Under the pieces are notes generated by a model that searched no databases, was not told the DNA's origin, and was given only the letters and a program-made list of their open reading frames with translations. Shown here one piece after another: positions 25,903 to 33,575 of a stretch of 33,575 bases of DNA (the stretch's first letter is position 1; each line of letters opens with the position of its first letter). This stretch comes from Candidatus Physcousia equi (GTDB lineage Bacteria; Bacteroidota; Bacteroidia; Bacteroidales; Bacteroidaceae), in assembly GCA_018065005.1 (NCBI GenBank), contig JAGHUD010000051.1:1-33575 (forward strand). The letters are read 5' to 3'. A program made the translations under genes and the position numbers.

Positions 25903-26421
25903 TTGGAACAGTTCAGCGAATTAGTGAAAGTGCGCCGCTCGATGCGCAAGTTCACAGAAGAGAAAATAACACCAGAAGAGCAGCAGCAGTTGATGCGTGC
26001 TGCTCTTATGGCACCAACAAGCAAGGGACTTCACAGCTACGAATTCTATGTAGTGGAGGACAGCCTGCAACTCCAACAACTTGCATCCGCCAAAGACCGT
26101 GGAGCAGAGTTTATGGCACAAGCACCACTCGCCATCGTGGTGGCTGCGCGCCCAGACGTGAGCGACGTGTGGATCGAAGATGCCAGCGTGGCTGCAACCA
26201 CCCTGCTCTATCAAGCTGAAGACATGGGACTCGGTGCCTGCTGGGTGCAGTTCCGCGAACGCGTGGATGCCGAAGGAAACAGAGCAGAAGAGAACGTGCG
26301 ACGCATTGTGGGCATACCCGCCGACCAGCGCATTGTCTGTGTGGTTGCCATAGGTCACAAAGGCATGGAACGCAAACCTCAAAATGAAGAGCGTCTCCTT
26401 TGGGACAAGGTTCACAGCTAA
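25903..26421 (+). CDS. nitroreductase family protein (FMN-dependent)
   Basis: 172 residues, slightly short for the family. The start is a TTG at 25903: an in-frame stop (25882) precedes it with no ATG between, and the first in-frame ATG (codon 14) would cut the FMN-binding motif RRSMRKF (11-17). GLGACWVQ (109-116) is the typical second motif. The enzyme would reduce nitro compounds, quinones or related substrates with NAD(P)H. It lies 14 bp after the sorted-protein gene and 15 bp before the KdsC-type phosphatase gene, so it is probably inside a six-gene operon. The substrate is unknown. Confidence 0.88.
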   Translation: MEQFSELVKVRRSMRKFTEEKITPEEQQQLMRAALMAPTSKGLHSYEFYVVEDSLQLQQLASAKDRGAEFMAQAPLAIVVAARPDVSDVWIEDASVAATTLLYQAEDMGLGACWVQFRERVDAEGNRAEENVRRIVGIPADQRIVCVVAIGHKGMERKPQNEERLLWDKVHS

Positions 26422-26436
26422 AACGTGCATCCTGTC

Positions 26437-26955
26437 ATGATAAACTACGATCTCTCACTCATCAAGGCGATGGCTTTTGATGTGGACGGTGTGCTCAGCA
26501 CTGAGACCATCACGCAGCACCCCTGCGGCGAACCGATGCGCACCGTCAACATCAAGGATGGCTACGCACTGCAACATGCCGTCAAAATGGGTTACCATGT
26601 CGCCATCATCACAGGAGGACGGAGCGAAGCGGTACGCATCAGATACGAAGGTCTCGGACTGAAGGATGTGCACCTCGGATGTGCAGTCAAGATCAACACC
26701 TACAAGGAGTTCCGCGACAAATACGGTCTGCGAGATGAAGAAATCCTTTACATGGGCGACGACATCCCCGACTTTGAAGTGATGACACAGTGCGGACTGC
26801 CCGTATGCCCTTGTGATGCAGTGCCCGAAATTAAGCAAGTCTCGCGCTACATCTCCCCAAAAATGGGTGGATGCGGATGCGTGCGCGACGTGCTGGAACA
26901 AGTGATGAAAAACCAAGGAAAATGGATGAATGACGAGCGGGCATTCGGATGGTGA
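26437..26955 (+). CDS. kdsC: HAD-superfamily phosphatase, KdsC-like (3-deoxy-manno-octulosonate-8-phosphate phosphatase)
   Basis: 172 residues from the ATG at 26437; a GTG four codons earlier (26425) is less likely. HAD motif I is FDVDGVLS (14-21, nucleophile Asp15 and acid/base Asp17), motif II IITGG (Thr59), and motif IV MGDDIPD (106-112, Asp108, Asp109 and Asp112). The lack of a cap domain and the length fit the tetrameric KdsC class, which makes Kdo for lipopolysaccharide. A close relative acting on another sugar phosphate cannot be excluded. The neighbouring maf gene is the usual partner in Bacteroidetes. It ends 22 bp before maf. Confidence 0.85.
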   Translation: MINYDLSLIKAMAFDVDGVLSTETITQHPCGEPMRTVNIKDGYALQHAVKMGYHVAIITGGRSEAVRIRYEGLGLKDVHLGCAVKINTYKEFRDKYGLRDEEILYMGDDIPDFEVMTQCGLPVCPCDAVPEIKQVSRYISPKMGGCGCVRDVLEQVMKNQGKWMNDERAFGW

Positions 26956-26977
26956 AACACAACAAGATGACGAACGA

Positions 26978-27547
26978 ATGAAGAACTACAAAATAGTGTT
27001 GGCATCGGGAAGTCCTAGACGCAAGGAACTGCTCGCAGGACTGGGTGTGGACTTTGAAGTGCGTCTCCTCGACGGCATTGATGAGAGCTACCCTAAAGGA
27101 CTCAATGGGGAGGAGATTGCAGCACACATATCAAGCAAGAAAGCTGCTGCATACAAGGACTCTCTCATGCCGAATGAACTGATCATCACGGCAGACACCA
27201 TTGTCTATCTTGAGGGAACAGTATTAGGAAAACCAAAAGATGAGGAAGAGGCGCGGACGATGTTGAAAAGTCTATCCGGCAAAACACATGAGGTCATCAC
27301 AGGCGTTACGCTGATGACCACAACGAAGCAGCAGACATTCGCCTCGGTGTCGAAAGTCAGCTTTGCCCAACTGACCGACAACGAAATAGACCATTACGTA
27401 ACCCACTTCCATCCCACCGATAAGGCGGGCGCTTATGGCATACAGGAATGGATCGGATTCGTCGGAGTGGAACGTATCGAAGGCAGCTACTTCAATGTGA
27501 TGGGACTGCCCGTGCAACGACTCTATCAGGAACTCAAAAAACTATAA
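26978..27547 (+). CDS. maf: Maf-like nucleoside triphosphate pyrophosphatase
   Basis: 189 residues from the ATG at 26978; an upstream in-frame start at 26930 would overlap the KdsC gene and is rejected. Motifs: LASGSPRRKELL (8-19), TADTIV (71-76, catalytic Asp73), GKP (84-86) and SGKTHEV (100-106). Maf proteins hydrolyse dTTP, UTP and modified nucleotides, and affect septum formation when overproduced. It lies 22 bp after the KdsC gene and 9 bp before a small lipoprotein gene. Confidence 0.93.
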   Translation: MKNYKIVLASGSPRRKELLAGLGVDFEVRLLDGIDESYPKGLNGEEIAAHISSKKAAAYKDSLMPNELIITADTIVYLEGTVLGKPKDEEEARTMLKSLSGKTHEVITGVTLMTTTKQQTFASVSKVSFAQLTDNEIDHYVTHFHPTDKAGAYGIQEWIGFVGVERIEGSYFNVMGLPVQRLYQELKKL

Positions 27548-27556
27548 TGCAGAAAC

Positions 27557-28081
27557 ATGAAGAAATACGCACTTCTTGCTACGCTTACGTCTCTTTCACT
27601 CCTCGCCACCAGTTGCGATGAGAAAGAGAAGATGACAACACCACCTACCTTCAAGGGATTCACGATAACGCCTGCCGTGGTGCACCCAGGAGATGTGGTG
27701 CGTGTGTCGGCACACTACGCCAATCGGGGCGAATACTGGAATGCGCCTGAATGCAGTTGGAGTTTTACGGTCGACACGACAAATGTCGAAAAGAATGAGC
27801 GATTCCGAGCACACTTCACGCAAATGGTGCAACAGTCGGTGGCAGACGAAATGCTGACCACAACGTTCATCGTACCCAAAAGCGCTGATGCGCCTTGCAA
27901 GGTTTATTGCATACTTAATGTAGCGATGAACACAACTGTCACTACCCCCAACGTAAATGCCAAATATGTCAACATCACCGAGCCTGGCTATGAGGGACGC
28001 TTTGAATCTTCCTTCGTCGCAAGCACACTCTTCTGCACCGCAAGCGGATCGGTGAACTTCACCGTAACACCCATAGAATAA
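27557..28081 (+). CDS. small lipoprotein of unknown function paired with a TonB-dependent receptor
   Basis: 174 residues. The signal peptide ends in LLATSC (lipobox, Cys20), followed by DEKEK; the acidic residues after the cysteine fit the known surface-export signal of Bacteroidetes lipoproteins. The mature part is beta-rich, opens with an Ig/PKD-like stretch (ITPAVVHPGDVVRVSAHY, about 37-54) and has no SusD-like helices. Its stop codon overlaps the start of the TonB-dependent receptor as TAATG, so the two are translationally coupled and probably form a ligand-capture and transport pair. I do not recognise the family. It follows maf after 9 bp. Confidence 0.8.
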   Translation: MKKYALLATLTSLSLLATSCDEKEKMTTPPTFKGFTITPAVVHPGDVVRVSAHYANRGEYWNAPECSWSFTVDTTNVEKNERFRAHFTQMVQQSVADEMLTTTFIVPKSADAPCKVYCILNVAMNTTVTTPNVNAKYVNITEPGYEGRFESSFVASTLFCTASGSVNFTVTPIE

Positions 28082-30513
28082 TGAAAAAATCAAGGTCACA
28101 GAAATGGTTGAGATACTTTGCTCTATGCTATCTTTGTGCCCTTTTCTGTAGCGTGAACGTACACGCCCAAAACGCAACCGACACGACTACGGTTGCCACG
28201 AAAGTAAAGCTCAAAGGCAAGGTGGTCGACGAACAGCAGGAGCCTCTCCCCTTTGTTTCGGTAATGGCTGAGGGCATCTTAGCTGGCGCCATGACGGGCA
28301 TGGACGGCACCTACCGTTTCGAATTTGACGGTGGGCAGGACAGTGTGGTCATCGTCTACTCGCTCATTGGCTATGAGAAGCGGCGCAGGGTCCTGAAGAA
28401 CCCATCTGGCAACCTCACGCTAAACATCGTGATGCGCGACGACGGAAAGGTGATGAACGAGGTGACCGTGAAGGACATAAAACGGCAGATGGGATCAACA
28501 CAAGAACTCAACACCAAGGACTTGCGGAGAATGCCGTCAACGACGGGCAATGCCGTGGAAGAATTGGTTGCCACACAAGCGGGCGTGTCTACCCACAACG
28601 AACTTTCAAGCCAATACAATGTGCGAGGTGGTTCGTTCGACGAAAACTCCGTTTACATTAACGGAGTGGAAGTGTATCGCCCTCTGCTCATCTCAAGCGG
28701 TCAGCAAGAGGGACTCTCCGTCATCAACAGCGATATGGTGGAGAAGGTGAACTTCTCAGCCGGAGGCTTCGATGCTAAATATGGCGACAAGATGTCAAGC
28801 GTGCTCGACATCACTTATCGACGCCCCGAACGGTTGGAAGGATCGGTGCAGGCATCGCTCCTCGGCGTGAACGTTTATGGTGGCTATGGAAGCAAGAAGT
28901 TCTCGTTTTCAAACGGATTCCGATACAAGTCCAACGCTTACATGCTCAATTCACTGCAGACGAATGCCGAATACCGCCCGAACTTCATCGACTACCAAGC
29001 CTACCTCTCCTGGACTCCAAACAAGAACTGGACGTTTGATGCTATCGGCTACATCTCGCGCAACCTGTACCGCTTTGTCCCGAAAGACAGAGAAACGAAT
29101 TTCGGTACGCTCGAAAGTGTCAACTCATTTAAGGTATATTTCGACGGTAAGGAGCAGGATGTCTTCCGAACGCTTTTTGGAACGGCTAAGCTGAAGCGCA
29201 GACTGAACAACTACTCAAACCTCTCGTTGGCTCTTTCGGCTTTCTCAACACGCGAACGAGAGACCTATGACATACAAGGGCAATACTGGCTAGACCAGAC
29301 TGACACACAGGTGCAACTGGGCGTAGGAACCTACATGGAACACGCACGCAACATACTGACAAGCAATGTGCAGACGCTCAAACTTAATTATGAATACAAG
29401 CACAATGCACACCACGTCCTTTCGGGCATGAGCTGGAGAAAGGAGCACATCGACGAGCATGCTAACGAATGGGAAATGCGCGACTCGTCGGGCTATAGCA
29501 TCCCACACACAGGGGTTGACCTCATGCCTATCTATCACCTGAAGAGTGTGAACAGCATCACGACAAACCATCTTGAGCTCTATGCCCAGGACACCTGGCG
29601 ACACGAATCAAAGATGGGCATCATCAGCCTTACTTATGGAGCACGATTGAGCTTCTGGGACTGGAACAAGGAATGGCTCTTCTCGCCACGCGCTTCGTTA
29701 GGATTCGTGCCAAACAGCAACGACCGCCTGACGTTCAGACTGGCTGCCGGTATGTACTACCAGCGACCTTTCTATCGCGAATTGCGCGACACAGTGACCA
29801 CTGCTGCTGGCACTTTCGTCAACCTCAACAAGAACATCAAGTCGCAGCGCTCATTCCAACTTGTGCTCGGATCGGAATACAAATTCAAAATTGCCGACCG
29901 TCCCTTTAAGTTCACGGCAGAGGCTTACTACAAGGCGCAATCAAACATTAACCCCTACAACGTGGACAATGTCAAGGTTGTCTATTATGGCAAGAACATT
30001 GCCACGGGATATGTTGTAGGTGCTGACTTCAAAATCTATGGTGAATTTGTGCCGGGTACAGACTCATGGATCAGTTTTGGACTCATGAAGGCAAAGATGA
30101 ACCTGAACGGGAAGTCTCTACCCCAACCCACCGACCAGCGCTACAACCTGAACTTCTTCTTTTCTGACTATTTCCCGGGAACAACTCGCTGGAAGATGAA
30201 CCTGAAGGCTTCGTTTGCCGATGGGCTTCCCTTCGGTCCTCCGCATACGGGATTGGAACGCAACTCGTTCCGAGCCCCCGCTTATAAACGCATTGACATT
30301 GGTATGAACTACCGATTGCTCGACAACGAAGACCGCCACATGAAGCGCAACATTGTGCGAAACGTTTGGCTTGGACTGGATTGCTTCAACATCTTCGGTT
30401 TCAGCAATGTGAGCGGTTACTACTGGGTGACGGACGTCAACGGATACCAGTATGCTGTGCCTAACTATCTGACGGGCCGACAAATCAACGGACGCATACT
30501 TATCGAATTTTAA
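28081..30513 (+). CDS. TonB-dependent outer-membrane receptor (not of SusC type)
   Basis: 810 residues, about 200 fewer than the SusC protein in this window. Signal peptide 1-30 (VHAQ), carboxypeptidase-regulatory-like domain about 44-120, plug about 140-248 with YNVRGGSFDENSVYINGVEV (179-198), then a beta-barrel ending in phenylalanine (ILIEF). Energy comes from TonB. The gene overlaps the stop of a small lipoprotein gene. There is no SusD and no siderophore or vitamin gene beside it, so the ligand is unknown. No riboswitch was recognised upstream, and it is far inside the operon. A weak hairpin follows the stop. Confidence 0.92.
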   Translation: MKKSRSQKWLRYFALCYLCALFCSVNVHAQNATDTTTVATKVKLKGKVVDEQQEPLPFVSVMAEGILAGAMTGMDGTYRFEFDGGQDSVVIVYSLIGYEKRRRVLKNPSGNLTLNIVMRDDGKVMNEVTVKDIKRQMGSTQELNTKDLRRMPSTTGNAVEELVATQAGVSTHNELSSQYNVRGGSFDENSVYINGVEVYRPLLISSGQQEGLSVINSDMVEKVNFSAGGFDAKYGDKMSSVLDITYRRPERLEGSVQASLLGVNVYGGYGSKKFSFSNGFRYKSNAYMLNSLQTNAEYRPNFIDYQAYLSWTPNKNWTFDAIGYISRNLYRFVPKDRETNFGTLESVNSFKVYFDGKEQDVFRTLFGTAKLKRRLNNYSNLSLALSAFSTRERETYDIQGQYWLDQTDTQVQLGVGTYMEHARNILTSNVQTLKLNYEYKHNAHHVLSGMSWRKEHIDEHANEWEMRDSSGYSIPHTGVDLMPIYHLKSVNSITTNHLELYAQDTWRHESKMGIISLTYGARLSFWDWNKEWLFSPRASLGFVPNSNDRLTFRLAAGMYYQRPFYRELRDTVTTAAGTFVNLNKNIKSQRSFQLVLGSEYKFKIADRPFKFTAEAYYKAQSNINPYNVDNVKVVYYGKNIATGYVVGADFKIYGEFVPGTDSWISFGLMKAKMNLNGKSLPQPTDQRYNLNFFFSDYFPGTTRWKMNLKASFADGLPFGPPHTGLERNSFRAPAYKRIDIGMNYRLLDNEDRHMKRNIVRNVWLGLDCFNIFGFSNVSGYYWVTDVNGYQYAVPNYLTGRQINGRILIEF

Positions 30514-30525
30514 TCGTCACATGCA

Positions 30526-30555
30526 GACGGAGCATCTCATTTCTCATGAGCCGTC
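30526..30555 (+). terminator. possible hairpin at the end of the receptor transcript
   Basis: GACGG (30526-30530) pairs with CCGTC (30551-30555), and inside it CTCAT pairs with ATGAG around 5 nt, with a 5-nt bulge on the left arm. It is 13 bp after the receptor stop. There is no T-run after it, so it may be an mRNA-stabilising hairpin or a weak terminator. Confidence 0.3.
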
Positions 30556-30701
30556 CGTAGTGCTCTTTCTGGTGTTGTGCTCAGCGAGAAGCCGTTGCTG
30601 TTTGCGCTAACAAAAGACATGAAGAAGATGGTTTGACTGAAAAAACTGCCTTTTTCTTGCGATTTCGGCGCCTAAAATGGCTCAGATTCGTTTTTTTTTC
30701 G

Positions 30702-30709
30702 TAAATTTG
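30702..30709 (+). promoter_or_regulatory. putative -7 box for the sigma-54-type activator operon
   Basis: TAAATTTG, a full match to TAnnTTTG, 40 bp before the ATG at 30750. A run of T residues (30691-30699) and ATTCG lie upstream, but no exact TTTG at -33. The 236 bp before the gene hold nothing else I recognise. Confidence 0.45.
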
Positions 30710-30749
30710 CAAACGAATATGCAAACTTGCATGGGGAAAACCATAGAGA

Positions 30750-31955
30750 ATGAAGAAAAACGACCTCGATACAATAAAAAAACGCTATCAGATTGTGGGT
30801 GACAACGAGCAGCTCGAGAGATCTATCGACACTGCTCTGCAAGTAGCACCTACCGACTTGTCTGTGCTCATACAGGGAGAGAGCGGCGTGGGAAAAGAGG
30901 TCATCCCACGCATCATTCACGACAATTCTCCGCGTCGCACAAAGCGCTATATCCCCATCAACTGTGGCAGTATTCCAGAAGGCACCATCGACTCTGAATT
31001 ATTCGGACACGAGAAAGGAAGTTTCACAGGAGCTCTGGGCGAGCACGACGGATATTTTGCTGCTGCAAACGGAGGCACACTCTTTCTTGACGAAATAGGC
31101 GAATTACCTATGTCTACCCAAGCGCGGCTGCTCCGTGTGCTCGAAACGGGCGAATATATGCGCGTCGGCAGCAGCGAGCCCCGCAAAACCAACGTGCGTA
31201 TTGTGGCTGCCACAAACGTTAATCTACAAAAGGCTATACGCGATGGCAAGTTCCGCGAAGATTTGTATTTCCGACTTTGCACCATCAGCATCAAGATTCC
31301 GCCATTGAGAGAAAGAGGAAAGGACATAGTGCGCATCTTCAAGAATTTTGCGCTGGAAACCGCCAACAAATACGACATCCCTACTCCACTCAGCCTGACG
31401 CCTGATGCCGAAAAGGTGATGATGCAATACAAGTGGCCTGGCAACGTCAGACAACTTAGACATCTTGCCGAACAAATGAGCATCCTATGCAAGGAGAGCC
31501 GAATCGTGACACCAGAAGTGCTCCGTGAATACGACATCGTGCCTGGAGGAGATACCACAGAGATTGCAAGCATCAAAGGGTCTGAATCCATCCAGTTTGA
31601 CTACGCAAAAGAAAGAGCTATCATTTTTGCCATGCTCAACCAATTGGCAAATGATGTGAAGGCACTAAAGGAAGGCGGAGTGGCGCAGACGCAGCCTTCG
31701 CAATTTCTGCCTGCTCCGTCAAACAGCGAAACGAAAAACTATGGCCCCTCCTTCGCACAAGACTATGAAGACGACCTCGACGATGCAGAACTCGTGGAAG
31801 ATGATGCCAACCTCAACCTCGAAAACATGGAGAAAAAACTCATCGAAGAAGCCCTCAGACGCAACAGAAACAGAAGAAAGAATGCAGCCATAGAACTTGG
31901 AATCAGCGAGCGTACACTCTACAGAAAAATTAAGGATTACGGCATAGAAGAGTAA
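30750..31955 (+). CDS. sigma-54-type transcriptional activator without receiver domain
   Basis: 401 residues. The AAA+ domain starts almost at the N-terminus: Walker A GESGVGKE (43-50), the sigma-contacting loop GSFTGA (90-95; the common form is GAFTGA), Walker B GGTLFLDEIG (108-117) and FREDLYFRL (168-176). The C-terminus (about 361-401) is a Fis-type helix-turn-helix ending in GISERTLYRKIKDYGIEE. There is no response-regulator or PAS sensor domain, so activity may be set by abundance or a partner protein. A polar linker of about 75 residues lies between the ATPase and the DNA-binding part. It heads a group with lptE and a TPR gene (35-bp gap to lptE), an order I know from other Bacteroidales. 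Confidence 0.9.
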   Translation: MKKNDLDTIKKRYQIVGDNEQLERSIDTALQVAPTDLSVLIQGESGVGKEVIPRIIHDNSPRRTKRYIPINCGSIPEGTIDSELFGHEKGSFTGALGEHDGYFAAANGGTLFLDEIGELPMSTQARLLRVLETGEYMRVGSSEPRKTNVRIVAATNVNLQKAIRDGKFREDLYFRLCTISIKIPPLRERGKDIVRIFKNFALETANKYDIPTPLSLTPDAEKVMMQYKWPGNVRQLRHLAEQMSILCKESRIVTPEVLREYDIVPGGDTTEIASIKGSESIQFDYAKERAIIFAMLNQLANDVKALKEGGVAQTQPSQFLPAPSNSETKNYGPSFAQDYEDDLDDAELVEDDANLNLENMEKKLIEEALRRNRNRRKNAAIELGISERTLYRKIKDYGIEE

Positions 31956-31990
31956 GGACGGCTGATCTGAATCCACATGCCATCTATAAT

Positions 31991-32512
31991 ATGATAAGCA
32001 AGAAACATATCCGCACAACAGCGTGGCTTTGTCTCGTGGCACTCTTGGTTTCGGCTTGCCGCATCAGCTATAAATTCAATGGTGCCAGCATTGACTACAC
32101 AAAAACAAAGACCATACAAATAGAAAACTTTCCCATCAGAAGTGCTTATGTGTGGGCGCCCATGCAGAGCATCTTCCAAAACCGCTTGACAGACATCTTT
32201 GCACAACAGACACGACTGCATCAAGTGAGACGAGGAGGTGACCTGGTTCTGGCAGGCGAGATAACTGCCTTTGACCAATACAATAAAGGTATCTCAAGCA
32301 ATGGATACAGCAGTCAGGTGCAACTCAAAATGACCGTGAATGTACGTTTCACCAACAATGCTAACCATCAGGAAGACTTCGAACGACAATTCTCTGCTAC
32401 AACCGAATATGATGCGTCGCAGCAACTGACCGCAGTGCAAGAAGAACTCGTAACGCAGATGGTGAAAGACATCACTGACCAAATATTCAACGCAACCGTT
32501 GCTAACTGGTAA
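31991..32512 (+). CDS. lptE: LPS assembly lipoprotein LptE
   Basis: 173 residues. The signal peptide ends in LVSAC (lipobox, Cys23), followed by RISYKFNGASIDYTKTKTI. The pattern of an N-terminal lipidated cysteine, an SIxYxxxKTIxIxxF segment and a long amphipathic C-terminal helix is that of Bacteroidetes LptE, the plug of the LptD outer-membrane LPS translocon. It sits between the sigma-54-type activator and a TPR protein. The last 29 bases of the gene are repeated exactly after it. The stop codon is unaffected by the duplication. Confidence 0.85.
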   Translation: MISKKHIRTTAWLCLVALLVSACRISYKFNGASIDYTKTKTIQIENFPIRSAYVWAPMQSIFQNRLTDIFAQQTRLHQVRRGGDLVLAGEITAFDQYNKGISSNGYSSQVQLKMTVNVRFTNNANHQEDFERQFSATTEYDASQQLTAVQEELVTQMVKDITDQIFNATVANW

Positions 32513-32539
32513 TATTCAACGCAACCGTTGCTAACTGGT
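32482..32539. repeat. exact 29-bp tandem duplication at the lptE 3' end
   Basis: The 29 bases at 32482-32510 are repeated without a change at 32511-32539; the match extends a further 3 bases (AAT). The first copy codes for the last residues of LptE and the first base of its stop codon. The second copy is non-coding and pushes the next gene 29 bp further away. Each unit contains the near-palindrome GCAACCGTTGC. It is probably a recent slippage product. Confidence 0.95.
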
Positions 32540-32551
32540 AATCAAAAAATC

Positions 32552-33376
32552 ATGCCAAGCCTCTCTAAGAAAAAGAAAACACAAGAACCCGCAGTGCTCA
32601 GCACGATGGATTGCACACAGCTGCGAGCCATGCTCTTGCGTTATCCTTACTACGACGAGGCAAGAGTTGTACTGCTGCGAAAACTATACGAACAACGCAA
32701 TCCGGAATACAATGAAGAACTGAGAACGGCTGCCCTCTATCTTCCATCCAGAGAAACTATCTTTGAATTCTCCGAAGGTGAAAGAATGAAACCAAAGACC
32801 TCGGAAGAGACAACAAGACAGGGCGCCATCCAATCTCACAAACCCAATGCAAGACTGTCTACATCGAGCGGACAAGAGAATGCACCACGCGACGTGCAAC
32901 TGATCGATAGTTTCCTCGATTCGCTGCCCACGGCAAAGGCTGAGAAGAAACGTCCACAGAAACGTCCCACTGTGGACTCTTCTGTTGACTACATCTCATA
33001 CATGTTGCAAGAAGAAGAAGAAGAAGACAAAAAGAAGGATCTGCCAACAGAAAATACGACAACAAGCAGCGAAACAAACCAAAACGATGGACTCATAGAG
33101 GATTTCATCAAGAAAAAAGGTGACAGAAGAATACGGCTCAACGCGACAAGCAACGAATCGTTGGAAAGACCTAACATAACAAGCGAAGAAAGTTCAGAAA
33201 AGAGCACATTTACCGAGACTTTAGCCCAAATTTACATCAAACAGGGCAAATTTGAGCAGGCGATTGAAATTATTCAGCGACTTTCCTTGAAATTTCCAAA
33301 AAAAAATCGTTACTTTGCAGACCAAATTCGATTTCTTGAGAAAGTCATCATCAATCAGAAAGCAAATCAGAAATAA
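32552..33376 (+). CDS. TPR-containing protein of unknown function, between lptE and secG
   Basis: 274 residues from the ATG at 32552; an earlier TTG at 32528 lies within the duplicated lptE end and is rejected. The protein is soluble and highly charged. An N-terminal helical part (about 15-85; LRAMLLRYPYYDEARVVLLR) is followed by a long low-complexity acidic and lysine-rich linker (85-215, with EEEEEDKKKD), and the C-terminus has one clear tetratricopeptide motif (about 218-260, TLAQIYIKQGKFEQAIEIIQ). No signal peptide is present. Its place between lptE and a probable secG is the order I know from Bacteroidales, where the gene has no assigned role. Confidence 0.85.
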   Translation: MPSLSKKKKTQEPAVLSTMDCTQLRAMLLRYPYYDEARVVLLRKLYEQRNPEYNEELRTAALYLPSRETIFEFSEGERMKPKTSEETTRQGAIQSHKPNARLSTSSGQENAPRDVQLIDSFLDSLPTAKAEKKRPQKRPTVDSSVDYISYMLQEEEEEDKKKDLPTENTTTSSETNQNDGLIEDFIKKKGDRRIRLNATSNESLERPNITSEESSEKSTFTETLAQIYIKQGKFEQAIEIIQRLSLKFPKKNRYFADQIRFLEKVIINQKANQK

Positions 33377-33558
33377 AAATACTGATTTTTGTGGGATTCT
33401 GGCAGCAAATTTATTTTGTTTAAGATACAGATAAATTAGTTTTCATTTGACATGAACACAGATGCCGAACTTCGCCACACCAAATGGCTCTAATTCTTGA
33501 AAAAGATAAACAACGACAATAAATAGATAAACAATAATAATAAAATAATAAAAGAACA

Positions 33559-33575
33559 ATGTTGTACACTACAAT
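33559..33575 (+). CDS. secG: probable SecG preprotein translocase subunit, first five codons only
   Basis: ATG at 33559 opens MLYTT before the window ends. An AT-rich leader of about 180 bp precedes it. SecG in Bacteroidales often starts with a similar short MxYTL-like stretch and follows the LptE and TPR genes. Five codons cannot prove the identity, so the call is from context. Confidence 0.4.

Noticed and set aside
30750..31955. Two-component response regulator
   Set aside because: The AAA+ domain starts within about 15 residues of the N-terminus, so there is no receiver domain.

Overview
The window looks like chromosomal DNA from a Bacteroidales bacterium, most likely a Prevotella-like member of the Prevotellaceae. 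The reasons are a SusC/SusD pair with accompanying surface lipoproteins, two secreted proteins whose C-termini resemble type IX secretion tails, a GH35 beta-galactosidase with a discoidin-like tail, weak ribosome binding sites, and several promoters that fit the Bacteroidetes consensus (TTTG, about 20 bp, TAnnTTTG). I saw no rRNA, tRNA, CRISPR array, insertion sequence, phage gene or plasmid gene. The assignment rests on family recognition and was not checked against a database.

Layout. 1-2311: the 3' end of menF and all of menD (menaquinone synthesis), then an untranslated stretch with six copies of a 15-bp palindrome at about 22-bp spacing and a strong terminator. 2312-3241 (minus): a zinc-ribbon membrane protein. 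3391-7984 (plus): a secreted GH35 beta-galactosidase, a UshA-type 5'-nucleotidase and a secreted protein of unknown function, closely spaced and probably one operon. 7985-8357: no gene; direct repeats and two perfect 12-bp inverted repeats. 8358-15472 (minus): susC, susD, a DUF4843-type lipoprotein and a PKD-like lipoprotein, an outer-membrane uptake locus of unknown substrate. Its leader carries three copies of a 37-38 bp repeat, each with a palindrome. 15708-18683 (minus): a TlpA-like thioredoxin protein and a secreted protein with a sorting-type tail, ended by a hairpin just before the susC leader.

18809-22240 (minus): pdxJ, a DJ-1/PfpI protein and recG. 22319-24867 (plus): nadK, overlapped by an ABC exporter. 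pdxJ and nadK diverge from a 78-bp gap with two back-to-back -7 boxes. 24909-25011: a second array of the same 22-bp palindromic repeat, directly upstream of a well-formed promoter. 25112-30513 (plus): a secreted protein with a sorting-type tail, a nitroreductase, a KdsC-type phosphatase, a Maf nucleotide pyrophosphatase, a small lipoprotein and a TonB-dependent receptor, all tightly packed. 30750-33575 (plus): a sigma-54-type activator without a receiver domain, LptE, a TPR protein and what is probably the start of secG.

The most unusual content is non-coding: the two 22-bp palindrome arrays, the palindromic leader repeats of the susC operon, the 21/33-bp repeats at 8052-8137, and an exact 29-bp duplication at the end of lptE. 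The genes belong to known families. The uptake locus (susCD, DUF4843, PKD-like, perhaps with the TlpA and sorted-protein pair) and the lipoprotein/TonB-receptor pair have no substrate that can be read from the sequence.
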